Positions 57,335-64,000 of a stretch of 64,000 bases of DNA are shown in pieces. The DNA is from Chloropicon primus (taxonomy: Eukaryota; Chlorophyta; Chloropicophyceae; Chloropicales; Chloropicaceae): assembly GCA_023205875.1 (NCBI GenBank), contig CP060758.1, positions 744,001 through 808,000 on the forward strand. Direction: 5' to 3'. Numbering within the stretch: the stretch's first letter is position 1; every line of letters begins with the position of its first letter. The translations under genes were made by a program, and so were the position numbers. The notes under the pieces are model-generated. The model was not told the DNA's origin, made no database searches, and was given only the letters and a program-made list of their open reading frames with translations.

Positions 57335-58356
57335 ATGGACGGGGGGTTCGGGTACGGGTACGGGTACAAGACGGTGGGGCACGCCGACAGGGGGGAGCGC
57401 ACGAAGTTGCGCGTGCACCCTCACGCCCACGACGGGGTGTATGGGAGTGTGGGGAGCTTCGCCCCTCCCGCGGAGGGTGGCTCGGCGGGATCGCCCTTCT
57501 GCTACCCTCGCAGCGGGGGCTGGAGCGATCAGGTGACGACTCTGGTGCCCCCTCCGCCACCGCCGGGACCGGCCGCGAGGTCCCCTGCCGCTGGCACAAG
57601 GTAATAAAATCCCTCTTCTTCTCCTCTTGCGGAGCTCACTCGTGAGCAGCAGCGCGCAAGTCTGGAGAGTAAGCGATTTTGCTGACGATCGGTTCGATCT
57701 GCGTCGTGCTCCTCGGCTGGGAACGAAAGGTTCCCGTTCTACGAGGTCGGGCGACAGGAGCTGTACAAGACCGGGCTGGAGGTGCGGGAGCAGCCTCCTC
57801 AGCTCTCGCCCCAGTCCGTCTTCGATTTGAGTGCGGCGATACAGCAGCGCGTTCCCATCACGCCGCCACCTCCATCACCGCCGCAGGCTCGAAAGCCCGC
57901 CGAGAAGACGAGGCAAAAGCTTCACTTGCTGCCAAGAACGAAGCCCATGTGTGGCGACTCCGCGCCACAGCAAGGTAAGGGAAAACACGCGGTTGTCGTC
58001 GGTTTACCGGAAAGGGGAACTCCGCCCCCCCCCAACACACACACACACCCGGGGACGTGGCACTGACACCACTTTGCTGCCCCGCCTTTGCTCCCGCCGA
58101 AAACGAAGATAATCCTAGGCGAGCCAACCTTTTCGGCGGGGCCCGCCCCCGAGAGGAGGTGCTGAGGGAGAGACAGAAGACCGGAAGGCCCCAAGGTTCC
58201 TCGCTTGCCCCCAAAGGGTGGAAACAGGTGAATACGAGCCACAAGCTCCAGCCCTACAACAAGCTTCCAAAGAGAAGCAGCCTCAAGACATCTCAGGAAA
58301 CCAAACTGGCTCCAGAGTACACCGTCGTCAGCAACCCCTTCGGCAAGCTGGCCTGA
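57335..58356 (+). CDS. Unrecognised three-exon protein with FGxARPREEVL motif
   Basis: Exons 57335-57600, 57730-57974 and 58109-58356 (phases 2 and 1; GTAATA and GTAAGG donors); product 252 residues. The N-terminus is Gly/Tyr-rich (MDGGFGYGYGYKTVGHADRG) with His and basic residues. The middle is Pro-rich (VPPPPPPGP, PPPPSPP). Near residue 177 the segment ANLFGGARPREEVLRE is strikingly like the NxFGxARPREEVL element found in eIF4B/eIF4H-related proteins, but there is no RRM. The tail ends EYTVVSNPFGKLA, echoing the NPFG pattern. Function is unknown; translation-related binding is only a suggestion. Exon joins rest on phase and consensus. Confidence 0.62.
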
Positions 58357-58654
58357 GCCCAACCAGAACAAATCAAAACCAAAACCCGCACGAAGTGGAG
58401 CTGGGGCCAAGGAGCCACCACCCACCCATTCTGATCATGCTTGATCGGCCTACGCTTTCTTTTGTTTCCTCTTTTTGTTTGTAATGCACAACAAACCAGT
58501 TTCTCTCTCTCTCTCTCTCTCTCTCTCCTCTCTGCAGAAGAGAGATCTCTCAGCTTGCTTCAGCTTCAGCTGAGCCTGGCCGCGCTCCTCCCAAGCAAGA
58601 CGCAGCAGACCAGCAGAGGCGAAGGTCGGGCGACCAGTAGTTTGTCAGGCGGCC

Positions 58655-59536
58655 ATGGCGACCGACGGGGAGGACGCCTTCGCGGCGTTCATGGGCGAAG
58701 TCAACGAGCTGAGCGAGAAGGCGGACAGGAAGGGGGAGACCGCGGAAGAAGCTGAAGCTGCGCCGGCTCCTCCTGCGCAGAAGAAGAGCCCCCCGCCTCC
58801 ACGACCACCACCAGCCAAGGCGAGTGCGCGCACCCCAATGGCCACAGTGGCGAGCGCGCCGAAGCCCGCCACGAAGCGTGAGGGGGGCTCTGCGCCGTAC
58901 TACGTGCAGCCCGGCGTGGGATCTCACCAATCCAGCGGGGCCAAGTCCATCATGGAGAGAGACTATGAGAAGTTGCAGGAGGCTGCGAGGTACAAGTCAG
59001 GCTTGCAGGGGCAGGGCGGCGGGGCAGGAGCGGAGTCCGGGATGGGGAGGACAAGAGAGGAGCTCGTGATGCACCGCACGTCGCCCCAGGGCGGGTGCAT
59101 CTACAGGAAGGACAGGGCGGAGCCGTCTCAGAAGGTGTTCGTACGAGAGATCGGAGGGGAGAAGTGGGTGGACCCGACTCTCGGGGAGTGGCCGGAGAAC
59201 GACTTCAGGCTCTTCGCGGGCGACTTGGGCCCTGAAGTGACGGACGACTTGCTGGCCCAGACCTTCTCCAGGTACAAGTCCTTCAACAAGGCCAAGGTGG
59301 TTAAGGAGAAGAGGACGCAGAAGAGCAGAGGGTTTGGGTTCGTCAGCTTTGCTGATGGCGCGGATTTCGCCAAGGCCCTGCGGGAGATGAACGGCAAGTA
59401 CATCGGGAACAGGCCTTGCAAGCTCAAGAAGTCGGATTGGAAGCAGAGGGGCACCAACCATTCCAAGAGCTTGGCGGCAGGAAGGGGAATACAAAAGAAG
59501 TTCAGGAAAAACAGCAAAAAGCACCTGAACTTTTGA
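58655..59536 (+). CDS. RBM42: RBM42-like RNA-binding protein
   Basis: RBM42 has one RRM and is linked to splicing and stress-granule biology through hnRNP K. 293 residues starting MATDGEDAFAAFMGEV. Residues 30-85 are Ala/Pro/Lys-rich. A conserved helix SIMERDYEKLQEAARYKSGL and the lead-in GGEKWVDPTLGEWPENDF come before the RRM (about 183-262). The RRM has RNP2 as RLFAGDLG and RNP1 as KSRGFGFVSF, closing with EMNGKYIGNRPCKLKKSDWK, the RBM42 hallmark. The basic tail ends KKFRKNSKKHLNF. A CT run and a CAG lie in the 150 bases upstream (58500-58540), so a 5'-UTR intron is possible. Confidence 0.92.
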   Translation: MATDGEDAFAAFMGEVNELSEKADRKGETAEEAEAAPAPPAQKKSPPPPRPPPAKASARTPMATVASAPKPATKREGGSAPYYVQPGVGSHQSSGAKSIMERDYEKLQEAARYKSGLQGQGGGAGAESGMGRTREELVMHRTSPQGGCIYRKDRAEPSQKVFVREIGGEKWVDPTLGEWPENDFRLFAGDLGPEVTDDLLAQTFSRYKSFNKAKVVKEKRTQKSRGFGFVSFADGADFAKALREMNGKYIGNRPCKLKKSDWKQRGTNHSKSLAAGRGIQKKFRKNSKKHLNF

Positions 59537-59653
59537 GATCTCTGGGTGCGCGTCTTCCGGTTCGAGACAAGGGCATGACAGCGTCACACGGTACAACATG
59601 GTACACATAATATATACTAATAAGCTACATTATTCAGCGGGTTGGACAGTCTG

Positions 59654-60760
59654 TCAACAGCTTTGGCCCGGTGATCTGCCGCTCAGCAGGTAGAGCGTCT
59701 TTCTCGTTTCGGGCACCGGAATGCACCGAATTCCACGGATCGCACACCTCTTCCCTTGGTACATCAACCTCTGCATCCTTTCGATGGACCTCAACCTCGG
59801 CCTTTTCCTGCTGCTCGGAGCCATGGAGTGAACCAACTCGAGAAGGAGGTCTTGCACCAGCTCGACGGGGTGACGCCTCAGGGCCTCCACGTTCACATAC
59901 AAGTCTCCCGCCGCTGCTGCCTCGGCGTCCGCCGGCCTCACAGCATCCCGACGCATCGAGCTCAGCCGCTCCGAGTGCAGGGGGCACACGGAATTAGCAA
60001 GCAGGGAGTGCACGGTGGCAACGTTCCTGCAAAGGCCGTCGTCTTCTCTGGCCTCGAGGGCGGTCCCAAAGTGGTCCCTTATCGCGTTTCTCGTGTACCC
60101 CAGGTTCACGTTCGAAGGATCCTCGACGTATTCGAGGCCATTGTCCGCGCAATACCCGAGAACCTCGCCCTTGGTCACCCCAAGGAGAGGCCGAACAAGG
60201 TAAACTTCCCCAGAGGAGCCTGGTAATCTACCCTCTCCGGGCTCGAGGGCCTCGACCCTAATCCCGTCCCGGGAGAGGGACAAGGTCGACGCTTCTGGAA
60301 TCCCTCTCAGACCTTGAATGCCGCTCGCCCTCATCGCCCTCATGAGGAACGTCTCGAGCTGGTCGCTCCTCGTGTGCCCCAGCAGGATGGCCTTCGCTCC
60401 AAACTCCAGTCCCACCTCAAGCAGGGTGCGGAGCCTTCCCTCTCTCGCGACTTCCTGCTTGCTCGACTCGAGTGCAACGGACCGCACCACGGGCGACAGG
60501 CCGAGGTCCCTCGCCCTCTCGCTCACAACCAAGGCCTCCTCCCCGCTCCCTCGCCGAAGGTTGTGGTTCACAACGATGCACTGACCACGAAAGCTTCGCC
60601 CTGGGAACCGGGTCTCCAGCCATTTCTGGTACACGTGCGCAAGCGCTGTGCTGTCTGGGCCCCCCGAGAGCGCCACCGCGAAGGCTTTCCCCGCCTGGAC
60701 GCCCCCCAGCCTCCTGGACCACGCATCGAGGGCAGGCCAGGTCCGCTCCGCGAGTCCCAT
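59654..60760 (-). CDS. tilS: tRNA(Ile)-lysidine synthetase (TilS), probably plastid
   Basis: TilS attaches lysine to C34 of the CAU-anticodon tRNA so that it reads AUA as isoleucine; in algae it serves the organelle genome. 368 residues from the first ATG (MGLAERTWPALDAW). The ATP-pyrophosphatase P-loop is ALSGGPDS (32-37). Then come VVNHNLRRGS, LLGHTRSDQLETFLMRAMR, GIQGLRGI, LVRPLLGVTKGEVLGYC, and EDPSNVNLGYTRNAIRDHF, all TilS signatures. The frame is open for 21 codons before the ATG, and no transit peptide is visible after it, so a short upstream exon may be missing. The C-terminal part is shorter than in long bacterial TilS. It is convergent with RBM42 and lies just downstream of an orphan exon. 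Confidence 0.9.
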   Translation of the reverse strand: MGLAERTWPALDAWSRRLGGVQAGKAFAVALSGGPDSTALAHVYQKWLETRFPGRSFRGQCIVVNHNLRRGSGEEALVVSERARDLGLSPVVRSVALESSKQEVAREGRLRTLLEVGLEFGAKAILLGHTRSDQLETFLMRAMRASGIQGLRGIPEASTLSLSRDGIRVEALEPGEGRLPGSSGEVYLVRPLLGVTKGEVLGYCADNGLEYVEDPSNVNLGYTRNAIRDHFGTALEAREDDGLCRNVATVHSLLANSVCPLHSERLSSMRRDAVRPADAEAAAAGDLYVNVEALRRHPVELVQDLLLELVHSMAPSSRKRPRLRSIERMQRLMYQGKRCAIRGIRCIPVPETRKTLYLLSGRSPGQSC

Positions 60761-60783
60761 GGCAGGAGCTCCTTTGGTGCCCT

Positions 60784-60981
60784 CTATTGCACTCCACCCG
60801 GAACAGGAACAAGTCTCTTCCACACGGACTTCTTGCGCATCTTCCTCAGTCCTCCTCTAAACCAAGCCAGGACCGTCGACGCCACCTCGTCCGGCTCGTT
60901 GCTGTAGTCCTCAACCCCGCTGTCGATCACCCAAGGGATGTTCCCGGCTTGCCGTTGATCGCTCCTGGCGCTGCTGGCCTT
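60784..60981 (-). pseudogene. Orphan exon like the C-terminus of MGDG synthase
   Basis: A 66-codon open stretch on the minus strand preceded by a strong 3' splice site (long pyrimidine tract then TTCCTCAG at about 60982-61015) and ending in TAG. The translation holds QAGNIPWVIDSGVEDYSNEP and DEVASTVLAWF, which match the end of plant MGDG synthase (QEAGNVPYVVENG, SP.E.A..V..WF). The rest of that ~400-residue enzyme is absent: only about 180 bases separate it from the KDEL receptor stop. One short upstream open stretch starts with ATG at 61133 and could splice to it in phase (GTGAAC donor), giving about 100 residues. It is either a relic of a duplicated galactolipid-synthase gene or a small truncated gene. 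Confidence 0.55.
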
Positions 60982-61167
60982 CTGAGGAAGAATTGGGGGA
61001 GAGGGAGGGAGAGGAGTTGGTGGGTGTTCACTTTGTCAATTGTAAGGATTGTACTAAATGATAGAAGGATCTCAAGGGGACTTGCTTCCTTGACGAAGAC
61101 CTTGCGCAGGAGGTCTTCCTTCGCTCTTGTCATCCCACTAGCAGTGTTTTCTGAATCATTCGGTTTC

Positions 61168-61815
61168 CTAGCTCGGGAGCTGGAGTTTCTTGCTCTGCTT
61201 CCAGGCCTGGACGTAGTAGTAGAAGAAGTCCAGGTAGAGCCCTGTCTGAATCAAGCCCGAGATCCAAACGAGCCACGCCGAGTAGCCTGGCTCCGTCGCG
61301 AATCGGTAAACCCAGTTTAAAATATAGAAAGCCCTGTACAACCCAAGCAGGAAAACGTAGTTTCCCGTCAGGTTGTCCACGTTCTTCGTCCTCTGCAGGA
61401 GCACGAGCTGAGGCAGGATCGCCACGGCCTCGAGGTAAATGGAGAACGTCCACAAGATCTCGAAGAGGTTGTACCTCGCGTTGATGAGCAGGGAAAGCAC
61501 GGCGCACGGAGCGACAAGGAACAGGTACCTGAAAGTGTCGTGGTCCCTGTCGTACGTCAGCTTCACATTCCGGTGGCGCCGCATGTACCACACGATCATG
61601 CTAGTCGTTCCTATGTACACCACCTTGAACACCGAGTTGTACAAGGAGTGGAAGTTCCAGAACAGGTCCAGATACCGCGTGATGAAGACTGCCAGGTAAA
61701 GCTCTTGCGTCTTGAGGGATATGCCCGCACAAGACTTGGTCGCATGGATCTTCAGCAGCAGCACGAGGATCGAAAGGAGGTGGAGGATATCCCCCGCGAA
61801 TCTAAACAAGTTCAT
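61168..61815 (-). CDS. ERD2: ER lumen protein retention (KDEL) receptor
   Basis: ERD2 returns KDEL/HDEL proteins from the Golgi to the ER. 215 residues, the normal length, starting MNLFRFAGDILHLLSILVLL. Seven-span SWEET/PQ-loop-type fold with the family motifs in order: KIHATKSCAGISLKTQELY, FITRYLDLF, YNSVFKVVYIGTTSMIVWY, DTFRYLFLVAPC, EILWTFSIYLEAVAILPQL, GNYVFLLGLYRAFYILNW, and a C-terminal Lys-containing tail (WKQSKKLQLPS) that serves as the COPI signal. Intronless. The upstream in-frame extension lacks an ATG. Head-to-head with SelU across about 890 bases. Confidence 0.96.
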   Translation of the reverse strand: MNLFRFAGDILHLLSILVLLLKIHATKSCAGISLKTQELYLAVFITRYLDLFWNFHSLYNSVFKVVYIGTTSMIVWYMRRHRNVKLTYDRDHDTFRYLFLVAPCAVLSLLINARYNLFEILWTFSIYLEAVAILPQLVLLQRTKNVDNLTGNYVFLLGLYRAFYILNWVYRFATEPGYSAWLVWISGLIQTGLYLDFFYYYVQAWKQSKKLQLPS

Positions 61816-62218
61816 GACGACGCTTGTCCTTTGTGTCAAGGACACGGAAATAAAAACCCTCTCTCCCAAGCCCTTGTCACGCGACTCGGCGCAGCGAGGT
61901 CAAACCCACACCACGACGCAGAACCCCCTCCAAAGACAGTCAACACACTCAAGACACGCAGAGGCAGACAGAGGCACACGGAGCACGCGCGCGCGTGTGT
62001 TGGTGTGCGTGTGTCCAACCGCAAGACCAGACCTCCCACCGAGGAGATCTGCCCGTCCTTGCGTTGATAAATTAACCCCAAACGAAGCGTGAGACGAAGC
62101 CTTCGCTTCTCACTTGACCTCACAAAATCAAGTTGAACCCTAATGCACCACCTTTTCGGCCTCACACTTCCCTTGGCTCCTCAACACGGAACGCAAACAA
62201 GAGAACAAGTAAAGACAA

Positions 62219-62260
<42 letters not shown>

Positions 62261-62706
62261 TAGGTTTTTTCTATATGGAAATTTCCTTGCTTGGCTTTGG
62301 ATAAAGCGAATAAGTTTGTGGCTCTCAGCGTTTGGTCCTGCTGCTGGTGGTGTTCTCGGGATTACTGTCGAGGGGCACCGTGTTCTTCCGAGACTACTGA
62401 AGGAAGGGTTTGTCCTCCTCCTCCTGCTGCTGCTGGTGCTGCTGGTGGTGTTCTCGGGATTGCTGTCGAGGGGCACCGTGTTCTTCCGAGACTACTGAAG
62501 GAAGGGTTTGTCCTCCTCCTCCTGCTGCTGGTGGTGCTGCTGGTGGTGTTCTCGGGATTGCTGTCGAGGAGCACCGTGTTCTTCCGAGACTACTGAAGGA
62601 AGGGTTTGTCCTCCTCCTCCTCCTACTGCTGGTGGTGGTGGTGGTGGTGTTCTCGGGATTGCTGTCGAGGGGATTTCCCGGGAAGAGGAGGGACTTTGTT
62701 GGAGTT
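61816..62706. other. Divergent region KDEL receptor / SelU
   Basis: 891 bases between two outward-pointing starts. A CGCGCGCGTGTG run lies at about 61987-62010, a (CT)n run at 62228-62256, and a four-copy tandem array (separate entry) occupies the SelU-proximal third. No additional gene is supported. Confidence 0.5.
62336..62680 (+). repeat. Four-copy tandem repeat, period 97-101 bp, upstream of SelU
   Basis: The landmark GTTCTCGGGATT occurs at 62352, 62451, 62548 and 62649, spacing 99, 97 and 101. Each unit carries GGGCACCGTGTTCTTCCGAG (or a close variant) and ACTACTGAAGGAAGGG, then a CTC/CTG/GTG trinucleotide part whose length varies. The units change reading frame from copy to copy, so they are not a coding repeat. 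They lie in the 5' flank or UTR of SelU. Confidence 0.9.
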
Positions 62707-63492
62707 ATGATGGCTTCCGCGACGCGGGGGTGTCCTCGGATGATGGCCGTGGGGAGGGCGGGGAGGATTGGGAGGAGAGGGATGGGGGCCCGCAGCGACG
62801 TCGCGAGGGGGCCTCGCCCTCGCCTCCCTCCGTCTGCCTCGTCGTCGTCGTCCCCGGGGAGGAGGGGCCTCGCCTGCTTCGCGGGCGCGAGGGGTTCTAC
62901 GAGCGCGGAAGCCAAGTCCAAGCTCTTCCTTGCCCTCGAGCCCTGCGACGTGTACCGCACGACGGGCGAGAAGGTGAAGCTGACAAGTCTGTGGACCCCG
63001 GACGAGCGAGTGATGGTGGCCTTCGGGAGGCACTTCGGATGACCTTTGTGCTGGGAGCTTGCGGTGCAGCTCAGGAGAGACGTTAAGCCTCGCTTGGACG
63101 AATCCGGCATCAAGCTCCTGATGGTCTCCATCGGATCCGCGGCGTCGGCGTCGGAGTTCGCGAAGGGGACCGAGTTTCCTGCCGAGAACTTGTTCGCAGA
63201 CGAAACGAACAACTGTTATGACGCCCTCTCTTTCTACTCTGGGCTGATGCGAACGTTTTTTGACAAGTCCTCCTTGAAGTCCATGCAGAAGAGGTTCTCC
63301 TCCGATGGCGCCGAGGACTTGAAGGGCGTCATGAAGGACTACAAGATGCTTCCGCCCAAGCAGAACACCCAAACGCTCATCCAGGGAGGGGTGATCTGCT
63401 TTGATGGAACCAGCGACGTCTTCTTTCATAGGGACGAGGGCACTGGGGCGCATGCCGACTTTGACAAGGCGATCGCAGCCCTCGGAGCCTGA
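62707..63492 (+). CDS. SELENOU: Selenoprotein U (SelU/PRXL2-type peroxiredoxin-like) with in-frame UGA
   Basis: SelU/PRXL2 proteins are thioredoxin-fold antioxidants with a CxxC (or UxxC) redox motif. Starting at ATG 62707 (MMASATRGC) the frame runs 261 codons to TGA 63490-63492, interrupted only by TGA at 63040-63042 (codon 112). The context is VAFGRHFG-U-PLCWELAVQL, aligning exactly with the family's FLRHFGCPFCRELA, so the TGA replaces the first redox Cys and Cys115 is the partner. Downstream family blocks continue in the same frame: IKLLMVSIGSAASASEF, FPAENLFADETNNCYDAL, and VICFDGTSDVFFHRDEGTGA. The first 65 residues are Arg/Ser/Gly-rich, an organelle-targeting peptide. A SECIS-like hairpin follows in the 3' flank. 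Without UGA readthrough the product would end before its active site. Confidence 0.88.
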
Positions 63493-63534
63493 GGCCCGGG
63501 TCGGGTCGTCCTCCTCGCCCGTGATGGGTTCCCC

Positions 63535-63600
63535 TTTCATCTCATGATGCTGCTGGCTGAAACGAGTTTGCCAGCGGTTGAAACCGCATGTTTTGTGAAG
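63535..63600 (+). promoter_or_regulatory. Candidate SECIS element in the SelU 3' UTR
   Basis: About 50 bases after the stop. The core ATGA is at 63544-63547, followed 12 bases later by AAA (63560-63562) in the apical loop, and TGA at 63579-63581 on the 3' side. The arms CTGCTGGC (63550-63557) and GCCAGCGG (63570-63577) can pair over eight positions (one G-T), directly beside the ATGA/TGA quartet. This fits the eukaryotic SECIS consensus for quartet, spacing and loop adenines. The basal helix below the quartet looks weak by eye. Confidence 0.78.
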
Positions 63601-64000
63601 CAAGGAGAATTATGGCTATCAAGACTGTGGATGAAGTGCACCCCTTTCGACGAGGCTTGGACGACAACCAACCCAAAGCAAAACTTTTGATTTATATATA
63701 TGTACACACACACACACACACACACACAATTGCGCATCTCGGGGTCCCCTCGTCCCCTCGTCCCCTCGTCCCTCCAGACCTTCCTTCTCCCTCTCGAAAC
63801 CCCGAAAGGAAGATCTGGATAAGGAACAGAGCTCTTTGTCTCTCTGCTGATCTGTGGCCTCCATCGGAAGCGTCTTCCAGCCACTGAGGCGGGTTGGCGC
63901 GCGAGGGGCAGCCGCGTTGGACGACGCCGGACCACCTCCCTCCGTTCTCTTTGAAGTATGCGAACAAGCTTGCTCAGTGGGCGAGGGGCACGACGACGAC
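63601..64000. other. Right-end region with CA and CCCCTCGT repeats
   Basis: Beyond the SelU 3' UTR. A (CA)n run lies at about 63702-63729 and a CCCCTCGT unit repeated three to four times at about 63744-63770. Open frames to the window edge have no recognisable content. Confidence 0.45.

Noticed and set aside
57680-57710. Possible tRNA B-box (GGTTCGAT) in an intron
   Set aside because: No matching A-box or cloverleaf around it.
62336-62680. CRISPR-like array
   Set aside because: Units are contiguous ~99-bp tandem copies with no unique spacers, in eukaryotic DNA.
62707-63042. SelU as a pseudogene or two genes split by a stop
   Set aside because: The frame is identical on both sides of the TGA, the stop replaces exactly the redox Cys, family similarity continues for 150 residues, and a SECIS-like hairpin follows.

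Overview
The window is nuclear DNA of a compact-genome eukaryote, very probably a unicellular green alga of prasinophyte grade. Evidence: about 36 protein genes lie tens to a few hundred bases apart on both strands. Introns are few and short, with GTAAGT/GTGAGT donors. Plastid genes are present (a CCB2-type cytochrome b6f assembly factor, an inactive FtsHi, a TilS-type tRNA lysidine synthetase, an MGDG-synthase-like exon). The pentamer TGTAA, the known green-algal poly(A) signal, follows the stop codon of at least nine genes. Genus and species cannot be fixed from the sequence alone. I see no prokaryotic operon, CRISPR array, rRNA, tRNA, transposon or virus-like element.

Layout. 1-10 kb: 5'-partial ATAD2-like AAA ATPase; a head-to-head pair of prefoldin-family genes (PFD3 and UXT); a K+-dependent Na+/Ca2+-exchanger-like carrier; a claspin/Mrc1-like replication-checkpoint protein; an FKBP isomerase in four exons, the first of which codes only for Met. 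10-20 kb: a thioredoxin-fold protein without CxxC, an LRR/coiled-coil protein, an ABHD17-type hydrolase, two unrecognised proteins, FtsHi. 20-30 kb: AP-1 gamma, CDC5, SAC3/GANP with an FG-repeat front, a TMEM184-type membrane protein. 30-40 kb: tubby, ARL6/BBS3, an amino acid permease, a centromeric histone H3 (cenH3), a plastid membrane protein. 40-50 kb: a GT32 glycosyltransferase, golgin-84, an ankyrin-HDAC fusion, the APC/C E2 enzyme UBE2S, CCB2. 50-64 kb: a protein with a possible PP1-docking motif, a TRPML channel, RBM42, TilS, an orphan MGDG-synthase-like exon, the KDEL receptor, and a SelU/PRXL2 selenoprotein.

The standout is the last gene. One reading frame is interrupted only by a TGA that sits exactly at the first position of the family's CxxC redox motif (U-P-L-C). 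Its 3' flank folds as a SECIS-like element with the ATGA, AAA and TGA core bases at the expected spacing. The organism therefore probably decodes UGA as selenocysteine.

Other notable points are the cenH3 gene, an ARL6 GTPase whose catalytic glutamine is alanine and which lies near a tubby gene, the ankyrin-HDAC fusion, and the PFD3/UXT bidirectional pair. Cell-cycle and chromatin genes (cenH3, UBE2S, claspin, HDAC, ATAD2-like), membrane-traffic genes (AP-1 gamma, golgin-84, KDEL receptor, ARL6, tubby, TRPML) and RNA genes (CDC5, SAC3, RBM42) are interspersed, as is usual in nuclear DNA. Exon boundaries were assigned by hand from splice consensus, reading phase and family similarity.
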